Of a stretch of 64,000 nucleotides of DNA, positions 7,875-14,878 are shown one piece after another. Both the position numbers and the translations under genes were made by a program. The stretch's first letter is position 1, and every line of letters starts with the position of its first letter. The notes below the pieces were generated by a model. That model saw only the letters and a list, made by a program, of their open reading frames with translations, was not told the origin of the DNA and did not search any database. The stretch comes from Aquipseudomonas alcaligenes_A (GTDB lineage Bacteria; Pseudomonadota; Gammaproteobacteria; Pseudomonadales; Pseudomonadaceae): the NCBI GenBank assembly GCA_048595745.1, contig CP184361.1, one strand, 5' to 3'.

Positions 7875-8250
7875 GGCGCGCTCCTTTGAGGTAGATGTTC
7901 TCGAACTTGAGGGCCAGGCCGTCGAGCTTGGCCTCGATCACCGATTGCCCGCGCACCCACTCCTCACGGCGCACATAGGTGACGGGCAGCTCGGCCTGGA
8001 ACTTGAGGAAGGCGCGCTCCAGCTGCTGTACAGCTTCGGCATCCTTCTCCTGGCGCTCTAGGACCTTGGCGAAGCTCTCCTCCCAATGTTTGGTGGCGGC
8101 TTCGCGGGCTTTGTCTTGGGCGGCGAAGCGCTCACCCAGGCGTTTCTCGAACTGGGCCAGCAGCAGCTTGACCAGACCGAAGACCACGGTGGTGAAGATC
8201 GAAAGCAGGGAAATGGCCCAGCCGATCAGCTCGCCGAACTCCAGTGGCAT
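7867..8250 (-). CDS. DUF2730 phage protein with N-terminal membrane segment
   Basis: The start at 8250 (MPLEFGELIGWAISLL) overlaps the Rz stop as ATGA. Residues about 5-30 form one membrane helix (LIGWAISLLSIFTTVVFGLVKLLL is the core), followed by a long charged coiled coil. This matches DUF2730 proteins found next to the lysis genes of Mu-like phages. Function is unknown; a role linked to lysis or head assembly is only inferred from position. Length 127 residues. Confidence 0.75.
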   Translation of the reverse strand: MPLEFGELIGWAISLLSIFTTVVFGLVKLLLAQFEKRLGERFAAQDKAREAATKHWEESFAKVLERQEKDAEAVQQLERAFLKFQAELPVTYVRREEWVRGQSVIEAKLDGLALKFENIYLKGARHD

Positions 8251-8888
8251 CAGTGTTTCTCCTGTACGGCGTCGCTCAGAGCGTCCAGCTGGGCGGCCAC
8301 GTTGCGGCACTGCTCGGCATAGCGGACGTGATGGGCCAGGACAGCGCTCTGGCTGAGGCCTGAATCGAGCTGCTCAGCGGCGAGGGCTTCGGCGCTTTGC
8401 GCAGCAGCTCGGCCGGGATCTGCGGCTTCGGGCACTGCGGTTCGGGCTCCGGTGGCTTCGTCCCACACCCGGATAAAACCGCGAGTGAACACGCAAGCAG
8501 GCAGAGGCTTAGGCGGCGCATCGAGCGCTTCCCGATAGAGGTCGTTGACACGGGCTATCTCCCCAGAGAGTCGGTCGGTGGTTTGGCGGTGGAGGCGTTG
8601 CTGGTCAGCCAGCTGGCCGGCTAGCTGGTCGTTGCGGGCCTGTTCTTCCTGCAGGAGCTTGGCGGCAGCTTTGGCACTGGCCTCGGCGGCGCGGGCGCGC
8701 TCCAGCTCCTGCTGGCTGTGCTCGCCTCGCAGTTGCTCCAGGGCAAGGGCGCCTTCGTCTGCGGCTTTGGCGTAGCCCTGGTCGTAGGCCGCGCTCTTCC
8801 AAGACTCAATCAGCAGATACCAGGCCAGGAGCAAGACAACGCCCAGGGCCAACGGGAGCAGCTTGCGAAGAAATTCGAGCCAGCTCAC
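8250..8888 (-). CDS. Rz-like i-spanin
   Basis: Inner-membrane spanin that joins with Rz1 to fuse the membranes in the last lysis step. The start is GTG at 8888 (MSWLEFLRKLL when initiated), chosen because GGAGGGG lies just upstream and it overlaps the lysozyme stop as GTGA. An N-terminal membrane helix (PLALGVVLLLAWYLLI) precedes a long periplasmic coiled coil (residues about 40-120). Length 212 residues is longer than lambda Rz but usual for Pseudomonas phages. The Rz1 gene is wholly inside it in another frame, which is strong confirmation. Confidence 0.85.
   Translation of the reverse strand: MSWLEFLRKLLPLALGVVLLLAWYLLIESWKSAAYDQGYAKAADEGALALEQLRGEHSQQELERARAAEASAKAAAKLLQEEQARNDQLAGQLADQQRLHRQTTDRLSGEIARVNDLYREALDAPPKPLPACVFTRGFIRVWDEATGARTAVPEAADPGRAAAQSAEALAAEQLDSGLSQSAVLAHHVRYAEQCRNVAAQLDALSDAVQEKH
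8276..8521 (-). CDS. Rz1-like o-spanin lipoprotein, nested in Rz
   Basis: Outer-membrane lipoprotein partner of Rz. The ATG at 8521 opens MRRLSLCLLACSLAVLSGC, a signal peptide with lipobox LSGC, followed by the proline-rich stretch GTKPPEPEPQCPKPQIPAEL typical of Rz1. It lies entirely within the Rz gene in a different frame on the same strand. The mature part is about 60 residues. Confidence 0.85.
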   Translation of the reverse strand: MRRLSLCLLACSLAVLSGCGTKPPEPEPQCPKPQIPAELLRKAPKPSPLSSSIQASARALSWPITSAMPSSAATWPPSWTL

Positions 8889-9421
8889 TTCAGCCCCTCC
8901 AGGCAAAGCCTCATCTCGTCCAGACGCCGGTAGTGCAGACCGCGCACGAACACCCGGCGCCCCTTGGCATCGGTGACATAGGCCCAGACCGGTGTCTTGC
9001 CGTCGGCCGCCCAGGCCAGGGCCTTGCAGCCTTCGACGATGCGGCCCTGATTGATCAGACCCACCGCCCGGCTTGCGCAGGTGTTGGGGTTGCCGAAGTT
9101 GTGGCCGTGGCTGCTCAGGGCGTCGAAGGTGTTCTGGCTGATGTGCTGGTTGTCGATGCAGGCCGCCAGCTCCAGCTGGCCCTGGCTGACCACCAGGCGC
9201 TCAACCTCTTCGCAGCGCTCGTCCGACCAGTAGTCGCCCACCACTAGGGGGTAAGGGCTGGTGTATTGGGTGATGCCCTTGCACACGGTGGGCAGGCCAC
9301 GTGCCAGCTTGTCGGCGTAGACCCTGTTTTGGCCTTCGCCCTCCCAGGTGCCGAGGAAGGCCAGCAGCGTGCCGCTGGCCAGCGCCAAGGTGCCGGCGGC
9401 GATACGGGCGCGCAGGCTCAT
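8885..9421 (-). CDS. Phage lysozyme with SAR-type N-terminal segment
   Basis: Endolysin of the R21/P1-like muramidase group that cleaves peptidoglycan. The start at 9421 (MSLRARIAAGTLALASG) overlaps the upstream stop as ATGA. Residues 7-25 form a weakly hydrophobic, Gly/Ala-rich signal-anchor-release segment. The active-site region reads WEGEGQNRVYADKLARGLPT and then VCKGIT, corresponding to the Glu-Asp-Thr triad of this family. Several cysteines (VCKG, ERCEE, AACID, NTCAS) could hold it inactive by disulfides as in other SAR endolysins. No canonical holin gene was found beside it. Confidence 0.85.
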   Translation of the reverse strand: MSLRARIAAGTLALASGTLLAFLGTWEGEGQNRVYADKLARGLPTVCKGITQYTSPYPLVVGDYWSDERCEEVERLVVSQGQLELAACIDNQHISQNTFDALSSHGHNFGNPNTCASRAVGLINQGRIVEGCKALAWAADGKTPVWAYVTDAKGRRVFVRGLHYRRLDEMRLCLEGLK

Positions 9422-9753
9422 GCGACCCCCTTGATGGACGCCCGCAGCTTGGCCAGGTGGCCGTTGCCGACTTCCGGGGCGCTCTTGCGGTGGTTGAGGA
9501 CGTTGGGGGTGTCTTCGCGGCGCGGCGCCGCCGGGGGCTTTTGCTTGGCGCCTTCCCGCTGCTCCCGCTTGAGGCGATGGTAAGCGGCTGCCTTGGGAAA
9601 GGCCGAGCGCACATGCTCCTCGACCAGGCCGCGCCACTCCGCCGGGCAGCGCTCCATCAGCCATTGGCGGCGCTCCAGCGCTGGCTCGGCCAGCACGGCC
9701 GCCGCGTAGTCGCGTGGGTTGGTCAGGCGGTGGGGAGCGGCTTGAGTATTCAT
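9418..9753 (-). CDS. Hypothetical protein, first gene of the late block
   Basis: A 111-residue charged protein (MNTQAAPHRLTNPRDYAA, AYHRLKREQREGAKQK) with no membrane segment and no recognised domain. It opens the late transcription unit, 60 bases past the terminator at 9814-9838, and overlaps the lysozyme start. Similar small proteins precede lysozyme in B3-like phages. A late promoter is expected between it and the terminator, but no clear hexamers were seen. Confidence 0.65.
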   Translation of the reverse strand: MNTQAAPHRLTNPRDYAAAVLAEPALERRQWLMERCPAEWRGLVEEHVRSAFPKAAAYHRLKREQREGAKQKPPAAPRREDTPNVLNHRKSAPEVGNGHLAKLRASIKGVA

Positions 9754-9813
9754 GCCGCCATGGTCGGGCCTGGCGGCGCTCGGGTTTAGCTGGAAGGGGT
9801 TCAGTAGAAAGCA

Positions 9814-9838
9814 GAAGCCCCGCGAGGTGCGGGGCTTC
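9814..9838 (-). terminator. Terminator ending the early/middle operon
   Basis: Perfect 10-base stem GAAGCCCCGC / GCGGGGCTTC with a 5-base loop, followed on the minus strand by a T-rich TGCTTTCT. It lies just after the 9847-10326 gene and before the lysis genes. Confidence 0.8.
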
Positions 9839-9846
9839 GGTGGGGG

Positions 9847-10326
9847 TCAGAGCTGTTCTATGCCCTGGTCCTGGGCGTACCGGTAGGCATCGTAGCCGAT
9901 GCCGCTGTGGTAGCTCTCCATGCGCTGCTGGAACGCCTTGCCGTTGCGGTCCAGCGCCAGGATTTCCTTGGCCAGGGCGGCGGACTTCTGCATCAGCTCG
10001 GCCAACTGGCGGTCCTGCTTGCTCAGCCCGCCCGAGGTTTGCGCTTGTTTGACGGCCTGCTGTTGCCGGTCGATCAGGCGCTGCAGCAGTTCGGTGTCCT
10101 GGGCTGTCAGCGCGCCATCGCGGTACAGCGATAGCCCGTTCTTGACCTGCATCAGGTAGGCCGCTTGCTGGGCCAGGGTTGCGCCATTCTGCGCGCTGTT
10201 AGCTTGGTCGGCCGCGTCGCGGAACTCGCTCACCGCCATCTCGGTTAGCGGGTCGGTTGCCGCCTGGGCATTCGCGGCGGCGCAGGCGGCCAACAGCGCC
10301 CCGGCCAGGATCAGGTTACGCCACAT
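9847..10326 (-). CDS. Secreted phage protein of unknown function
   Basis: The start at 10326 gives MWRNLILAGALLAACAAANAQA, a clear signal peptide with probable cleavage after AQA. The mature part (about 135 residues) is helical and Gln/Ala-rich and ends in YRYAQDQGIEQL. It lies directly after mor and before the terminator, so it belongs to the middle unit rather than the lysis block. It is not a holin: the only hydrophobic stretch is the signal. A periplasmic role in the infected or lysogenic cell is inferred. Confidence 0.7.
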   Translation of the reverse strand: MWRNLILAGALLAACAAANAQAATDPLTEMAVSEFRDAADQANSAQNGATLAQQAAYLMQVKNGLSLYRDGALTAQDTELLQRLIDRQQQAVKQAQTSGGLSKQDRQLAELMQKSAALAKEILALDRNGKAFQQRMESYHSGIGYDAYRYAQDQGIEQL

Positions 10327-10340
10327 GCTCGCTCTCTCCT

Positions 10341-10772
10341 TCAATGGAACAGGTCTCCAGTCGCCTCGGGCGTCGGCTGCTTGAGAATTTCCCAAATGCG
10401 CCGGTCGCTCAGGCTATACGAGCGCGCCAGCTCGGTCACCACGGCGTTAGCGCTGACCCCGTCGCGCACCGCCTGCTCGAACTGGCGGTTGATCTCCAAG
10501 TCACGTAGCCGGCGCAGCGGGCCGTCGCACTTGGCAATATACAACGGCACATTGCCCCAACGCTCGGCCAGGATGTTTGCGGCGTCTTCTCCTACCACCT
10601 CCTTGAGCGCCTCATGGCGGATGATGCCAAGGCGGCGAACGCCTTTGGCTACAGGCCAGGTGGTGCCACCCAGTTCCTCGACCAGACGCTGGGTGGCCGG
10701 CAGGCCAATCGCATCGGCGATATCCTGGATTTGCTGCGGCAACAGGGAGCGCACCCGTTCCAGATCCATCAT
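10341..10772 (-). CDS. mor: Mor-family middle-gene transcription activator
   Basis: Activator of phage middle or late transcription (Mor/C family), which binds promoter DNA as a dimer. The ATG at 10772 overlaps the GemA stop in ATGATG. The dimerisation part (MMDLERVRSLLPQQIQDIADAIGL, GGTTWPVAK) is followed by a C-terminal helix-turn-helix (NAVVTELARSYSLSDRRIWEIL) as in Mu Mor. Length 143 residues is close to Mu Mor. Being last but one in the early operon fits a relay to the late block. Confidence 0.88.
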   Translation of the reverse strand: MMDLERVRSLLPQQIQDIADAIGLPATQRLVEELGGTTWPVAKGVRRLGIIRHEALKEVVGEDAANILAERWGNVPLYIAKCDGPLRRLRDLEINRQFEQAVRDGVSANAVVTELARSYSLSDRRIWEILKQPTPEATGDLFH

Positions 10773-11191
10773 GCGGTTCTCCCATTGCGCTTGGCATCGT
10801 AGGCCAGAGCGGCCACCAGGCGGCGCAGCTGATCCGGGTCGCACCACTCGACCCGCTCGACCTTGAACATGCGGTGTGCCATGCCGTCGGCGTACTCCCA
10901 CTGACGGCCCGCCTCGGCAAGCTGCGCCTCGATCTTGCCGACCAGGGCCTGACGCTCGTCCGATGGGTTCGGTGCTGCGCGGCCGGTGCGCTTTGCTGCA
11001 GGCTTGGCCGAGGGTTTCGGCTCCCAGCCCAGGCGCTCGAACTCAGCCAATACGCGCCCGATCTGGCGCGGGGCCAGCTCTTTGGACGAACGAACACCGG
11101 CCACGCGGGCCAGGATCGAGCGGTAAACGTCATCGTCCAGGCCCAGGTCGCGGCGGGCAATGTGGATCTTCTTCAGGCCTGCGCTGCTCAT
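10769..11191 (-). CDS. gemA: GemA-like regulatory protein, DUF1018 (Mu gp16)
   Basis: Member of the gp16/GemA family, reported in Mu to affect host gene expression and DNA topology. The N terminus (KKIHIARRDLGLDDDVYRSIL, then VAGVRSSKELAP) is the family hallmark, and a C-terminal segment (GMAHRMFKVERVEWCDPDQLRRLVAAL) matches too. It overlaps the genes on both sides by 4 bases, so it is translationally coupled. Length 140 residues. Confidence 0.88.
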   Translation of the reverse strand: MSSAGLKKIHIARRDLGLDDDVYRSILARVAGVRSSKELAPRQIGRVLAEFERLGWEPKPSAKPAAKRTGRAAPNPSDERQALVGKIEAQLAEAGRQWEYADGMAHRMFKVERVEWCDPDQLRRLVAALAYDAKRNGRTA

Positions 11192-11469
11192 GCTGGGTTC
11201 CTCGGGTCCATGGCCGCCAGGAAGGCAGCCGGGTCACGCCTGGCCAGGCCTGCCATGTAACGAATGACTAGGGTGATCACCTCGTCGCGCTCCTCGTAGC
11301 CGCCGACCTGCTGCATCAGCTCCAAGTCGGCGCGGGTGCCGCGATAGGTGACGATCTTGGTTTTCTCGGCGCCGACCCGTTCGCGGTGTTCGGCATCGCG
11401 GTCACGCTTGCTTTGCTGGCGCTTGGCGTCCTGCTGGCGGATGCGGTCGGTGCGTTCTTGCCTGTTCAT
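11188..11469 (-). CDS. Small basic phage protein
   Basis: The start at 11469 (MNRQERTDRIRQQDAK) gives 93 residues. The first 45 residues are almost all charged; the rest (YRGTRADLELMQQVGGYEERDEVITLVIRYM) could be a small helical DNA-binding fold. It overlaps the GemA start by 4 bases. Function unknown. Confidence 0.65.
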   Translation of the reverse strand: MNRQERTDRIRQQDAKRQQSKRDRDAEHRERVGAEKTKIVTYRGTRADLELMQQVGGYEERDEVITLVIRYMAGLARRDPAAFLAAMDPRNPA

Positions 11470-11513
11470 GTATGGCTGCTCATCAGTACCGGGCAACCAC
11501 GCCCGGCAGACCA

Positions 11514-11532
11514 GCCCCGGCCAGGCCGGGGC
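11514..11532 (-). terminator. GC-rich hairpin in the early operon
   Basis: Near-perfect inverted repeat GCCCCGGCC / GGCCGGGGC in the 72-base gap between the genes at 11188-11469 and 11542-11730. There is no T-run on either side, so it may attenuate or stabilise the transcript rather than end it. Confidence 0.4.
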
Positions 11533-11541
11533 GGTTTCGCG

Positions 11542-11730
11542 TCAGTGAATGGTGTGGTTGGGCGGCTGGCAGCGGTGCGGCGGCAGCTGGCTGAGCCTGG
11601 AGTCGAGCACTGCCAGTTCGAACATCGTGGCCGCCACGCTGCGAGCCCTGGTGCCGGTTGGGCCTTGGCCGTTCATGGTCAGGGTCACGCGCTCGCCGTT
11701 GTCTTCCAAGGTGATGGTGATCTTCGCCAT
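11542..11730 (-). CDS. Small phage protein, 62 aa
   Basis: Starts MAKITITLEDNGERVTLTMNG at 11730, one base after the stop of its upstream neighbour. A beta-hairpin-like N terminus is followed by a helix (SVAATMFELAVLDSRLSQLPP). No known function; small proteins of this form occur among B3-like early genes. Confidence 0.65.
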   Translation of the reverse strand: MAKITITLEDNGERVTLTMNGQGPTGTRARSVAATMFELAVLDSRLSQLPPHRCQPPNHTIH

Positions 11731-11731
11731 G

Positions 11732-12019
11732 TCAGGCCCCCAGCGCGCGGATGCCAGGCGTGCCGCGCTGTGCCAGGGCCTGGATATAGCGGGCAATGGC
11801 GTCGAGGTTGGCGCGCGGCTCGGCCGCGTCCTGCGTTTCCGGCACGCGGTAACGGCCAGGGTGATCGGCGTGGTCGTAGTGGGGCGTGGCGGTTTGGTGG
11901 ATCTCCTCGACCAAGACGGAGAAGTCGCCTACGGCCAGGGCGAACTGGCCCTCGCCGGGTTGCTGGTCTGTCAGGCGGATCAGGCCGGCGATGTTGCAGG
12001 TGGCGTAGAACTTGACCAT
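11732..12019 (-). CDS. Phage early protein of unknown function, 95 aa
   Basis: Starts MVKFYATCNIAGLIRLTD at 12019. Contains a His/Asp-rich middle (TATPHYDHADHPGRYRVPE) and a C-terminal helix. The TGACATG junctions on both sides show tight translational coupling within the early operon. Not recognised. Confidence 0.65.
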   Translation of the reverse strand: MVKFYATCNIAGLIRLTDQQPGEGQFALAVGDFSVLVEEIHQTATPHYDHADHPGRYRVPETQDAAEPRANLDAIARYIQALAQRGTPGIRALGA

Positions 12020-12020
12020 G

Positions 12021-12683
12021 TCAGTGCACCTTCTGCGCGTGTGCTTCGAGCGTGTCGGCGGTCGCGATGGCCGCGATGTCCAGGCTGATTGGGCGGTACT
12101 GGTCGCTGTCGCCGACGCGCTCATAGAGGCGCAGGTACTCCTTGGAGCTGGTGACCTGGCAGGCTTCGCCGATGGCTTTCATCGCCCGCTGCCAGCGCTC
12201 GTCGGCAATCTCCAGGCGGCGCAGGGCCAGCACGCGGGCGGTGCGAATCTCGCCCTTGGTGTCGGTGCGGAAGGCGTCATTGACCAGGGTGACGACTTCC
12301 GGGCGGGCGCCTTCGGTCCACTCGGCCAGGCATTCGTCGATCAGGGCGCGGGCCGCCTGCAGGCGCTCGTCGAAGCTGATGGAGTCCTGGACGGCGATCT
12401 GCAGCTTGTAGCGGCCGTCGTAGGTGAGCAGCGTGACGTTGCCTTTCTTGCCGCCGACCTTGGCGCCGTACTCCTCGAAACTCATCTCGATGAAGGCGCG
12501 CACATCGCCGAAGGCGACTGCCTTGAAGTCGGCCAGCTCGCTGTTGAGTTCGCTGGCGCGGTCGACCAGGTGGCGCACCAGGCGGTCGCGCTCCTGGTCG
12601 ATGGGTTTGACCATGCTGACCGGTACAAGGCGCCCTTGGGCGTCTTGCCAAAAGCCGGCTTGTACTTCGGGGGTTCCGTACAT
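12021..12683 (-). CDS. DUF3164 phage protein
   Basis: A 220-residue protein of the DUF3164 family, common in the early region of Mu-like phages. The start is fixed by AGGAG six bases before ATG at 12683. Sequence (LVPVSMVKPIDQERDRLVRHLV, YDGRYKLQIAVQD, RTARVLALRRLEI) matches the family pattern. Its role is not established; the position corresponds to the semi-essential early region of Mu. No Gam (host-nuclease inhibitor) homologue was recognised elsewhere in the operon. Confidence 0.85.
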   Translation of the reverse strand: MYGTPEVQAGFWQDAQGRLVPVSMVKPIDQERDRLVRHLVDRASELNSELADFKAVAFGDVRAFIEMSFEEYGAKVGGKKGNVTLLTYDGRYKLQIAVQDSISFDERLQAARALIDECLAEWTEGARPEVVTLVNDAFRTDTKGEIRTARVLALRRLEIADERWQRAMKAIGEACQVTSSKEYLRLYERVGDSDQYRPISLDIAAIATADTLEAHAQKVH

Positions 12684-12696
12684 GGGTTACTCCTGA

Positions 12697-13017
12697 TTAG
12701 TGAAAAGTGGTGCCGGCGTACTCGGCGGGGCGGGTGTGGCTGATGGGCTCGCGCCATTCCAGGGTCACGCCCTGGAACTGCGCGGTGTAGAAGGTGCTGC
12801 CCGCCGTGGGGCGGCGGGTCAGGCCGATGACCAGGCGCTCCTGCACCAGGCGGCGGCCGTCCTCGTGGCCGACGGTCAGGCGGTTGCCCAGTAGCTCGAT
12901 GCGGTGCAGGCGAATGCCCAGGCGTTGCAGGTCGCGGCAGGCTTGGTTGAAGTTGGCGACCTGGGCGCGGTGGTCATGGGTCAGCACTTTCAGCGGGCGT
13001 TGCTCAGTGGCGGACAT
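12697..13017 (-). CDS. Hypothetical phage early protein, 106 aa
   Basis: Starts MSATEQRPLKVLTHDHRAQV at 13017 with AGGAG upstream, 14 bases inside the preceding gene. The body alternates short strands and helices (LGIRLHRIELLGNRLTVGHEDGR region). No family recognised. Coupled to its neighbours, so part of the early operon. Confidence 0.65.
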   Translation of the reverse strand: MSATEQRPLKVLTHDHRAQVANFNQACRDLQRLGIRLHRIELLGNRLTVGHEDGRRLVQERLVIGLTRRPTAGSTFYTAQFQGVTLEWREPISHTRPAEYAGTTFH

Positions 13018-13390
13018 GGCGTCGCTCCTGTGTCATGCAGTTGGGGTTGTTCGGGCAGTGCTGGCAGGCGCGCCAGTGCTGCATGGCCATGGGGTTGTGG
13101 GTTGGGGCCGGGCGTTCGCGGTAGCTTTGGCACTGCTCGACCGTGACCACCCCGCCGATGGCTGCGCAGGGGATGCGGCCGAGCACCTTGAGCACGCGGC
13201 GCTCGACGCCCTTGGTGGTGGGTGACGGGTAGCGGTTCTGCAGGACCAGGGTCACGGTGGTGCGGCTCATGCCGATGCGCTCACCGGCCCTGGTGCGGTT
13301 GGTCTGCTCGACCTCGCGGGCCAGCAGGGTGACGAACAGCGGCGGCTGGTCGCCCCAGGCGGACAGGTCGACTTGGGCGGCTTGGTTCAT
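13004..13390 (-). CDS. Helix-turn-helix phage protein with C-terminal cysteine cluster
   Basis: The first 80 residues contain a LacI-type helix-turn-helix (RAGERIGMSRTTVTLVLQNRYPS). The C-terminal 45 residues hold four cysteines in C-x(n)-CQHCPNNPNC form, which may bind zinc. The family recurs in transposable Pseudomonas phages directly after B. It probably binds DNA; whether it regulates or aids replication is unknown. It overlaps the upstream stop as ATGA. Confidence 0.7.
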   Translation of the reverse strand: MNQAAQVDLSAWGDQPPLFVTLLAREVEQTNRTRAGERIGMSRTTVTLVLQNRYPSPTTKGVERRVLKVLGRIPCAAIGGVVTVEQCQSYRERPAPTHNPMAMQHWRACQHCPNNPNCMTQERRHVRH

Positions 13391-14145
13391 GCCAGGGCCT
13401 CCGTCTGCTCGCCGAGCGCGGCCTTGATCTGCTCGATCCAGGTATCGCCGTAGAGCACCAGCGGCCGGGCCGATTTCAGCTCCGTCAGCAGTTTGCGCAG
13501 GCGTTCGTTTTCGATGCGCAGGCCGCTTTGCTCGACCGTGTCCAGTTGCTGCCCCTTAACCCATACGACCTGGTCCAGGTTCGGGTCGTAGACCTGCTCG
13601 TAGGTGCAGCGCTGGTAGATCGGGTGCAGCGGCCCGCTGTTGCGGGCTTGCAGCAGGCGGTAGCGCGCGGGCTTGCCTGGGGTGCCGCCCTCGCGGGTGA
13701 CATATCCGGCCAGGGCCAGCCCCTGCAGGTAGATGCGCGCGGCGTTCTCGGTGATGGCTGCGCCGCCCGCGTGCGCCTGCTGGGCGGCTTCGGCGGCATT
13801 CAGGTCGCCCATGATGCGCAGGGCGCGCCAGATGCACTCGACGGCATCGGGCGGCTGGCGCTCGCCGCGCCGGTTGACGCGCGGGGCCTCGGCGCCTTCG
13901 TCCTTGTGCAGTTCCCAGAGGGCGTCGCGGCCCATCGGCCGAACCTGGCGCACGATCCCCGCCTTGCCCAGGCCGAGCAGGTACTCGCGCACCGCTTCGT
14001 CGTCCTGGCCGCTGCGGCGGGAGATGTTGTAGGTGGTCAGGGCGACATTGCTATTGGCCAGGGCGCGCAGGGTTTCCCAGATGCGCTGGCGGGGGAGCTT
14101 GCCGCCGGCCATGGCCAGGTGGGCAGGTGCCTTACCGGGGCGCAT
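13387..14145 (-). CDS. Phage early protein with winged-helix-like repeats, 252 aa
   Basis: Starts MRPGKAPAHLAMAGGKLPRQ at 14145, overlapping the B stop as TAATG. It seems to contain two winged-helix units (IWETLRALANSNVALTTYNI with GQDDEAVREYLLGLGKAG; and ALRIMGDLNAAEAAQQAHA with ENAARIYLQGLALAGYV). A C-terminal coiled coil (ENERLRKLLTELKS) follows. Function is unknown. Position after A and B suggests an accessory to transposition or replication. Confidence 0.7.
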   Translation of the reverse strand: MRPGKAPAHLAMAGGKLPRQRIWETLRALANSNVALTTYNISRRSGQDDEAVREYLLGLGKAGIVRQVRPMGRDALWELHKDEGAEAPRVNRRGERQPPDAVECIWRALRIMGDLNAAEAAQQAHAGGAAITENAARIYLQGLALAGYVTREGGTPGKPARYRLLQARNSGPLHPIYQRCTYEQVYDPNLDQVVWVKGQQLDTVEQSGLRIENERLRKLLTELKSARPLVLYGDTWIEQIKAALGEQTEALA

Positions 14146-14861
14146 TAGGCAATCCTCCGGGCCGGGGCTTCGCCGGTGAACCAGCCCTTTTTCCCCCAGG
14201 TGGCCATGTCCACGACCGTGGTGCCCATGGCCTTGGCCTCCGTGTGAACGCGGTAGAGGTTTACCGCGACGCGGCGCAGGCAGCCCTGCACCTGGCGGCG
14301 CAAGTCTTCCAGCAGGTCGTCGGCGATGTTCAGCGTCGGGTAGGTGGCGGTGGCCAGGTCGCGTAGGTCGTCCAGGGTGGCGGGCTGGGCCGGCACCCAC
14401 TCCAGAACGCGGTTGTGTAGGCGCTCCAGCTTGGCCAGGCTGCTCGGCACCCGCTCCTCGCCGATCAGCACGATGGTGCCCTGGCTGGCGTTGTAGAGGT
14501 CGGTCAGGATGTTGGCGGCGGCCTTGTCCAGCAGGTACTGGACGTCGTCCACGATTAGCGGGCGGCTGCTGCGGCTGAGTTGCTCGGCTACCTGGTCGAC
14601 CATCTCGGAAAGGGTGCGGGCCGGGATGATGGCCATCTCGCGCAGTACCGCCTGCAGGAAGGCCTTCTTCGTCCAGGTGTCGCGGCACTCGACGTAGTAG
14701 GCGCGGTGCTGGTTGGCCGCGAAGGCGGCGGCCACGGATTTGCCATAGCCGGACGGGCCGTACTGGACCACCAGGCCGGGCAAGCCGACTGGCCGCATCA
14801 GGGCGCGGTCGATGGCGCTGGCCAGCAGGCCTACGTTGGTCAGGGGGACAATCTTGCTCAT
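14145..14861 (-). CDS. MuB-like AAA+ ATPase, target DNA activator
   Basis: Transposition target-selection ATPase that coats DNA and stimulates transposase A. The start at 14861 (MSKIVPLTNVGLL) lies 17 bases after the A stop. Walker A is GPSGYGKS (residues about 35-42), Walker B is PLIVDDVQ, and the arginine-containing sensor region follows. Length 238 residues matches B3-type B proteins, which lack the longer N-terminal domain of Mu B. Confidence 0.88.
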   Translation of the reverse strand: MSKIVPLTNVGLLASAIDRALMRPVGLPGLVVQYGPSGYGKSVAAAFAANQHRAYYVECRDTWTKKAFLQAVLREMAIIPARTLSEMVDQVAEQLSRSSRPLIVDDVQYLLDKAAANILTDLYNASQGTIVLIGEERVPSSLAKLERLHNRVLEWVPAQPATLDDLRDLATATYPTLNIADDLLEDLRRQVQGCLRRVAVNLYRVHTEAKAMGTTVVDMATWGKKGWFTGEAPARRIA

Positions 14862-14878
14862 GGTGGGTGCTCCTGTGG

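Noticed and set aside
9847..10326. Holin candidate
   Set aside because: Its only hydrophobic segment is a cleavable signal peptide, and it lies before the terminator that separates it from the lysis genes.
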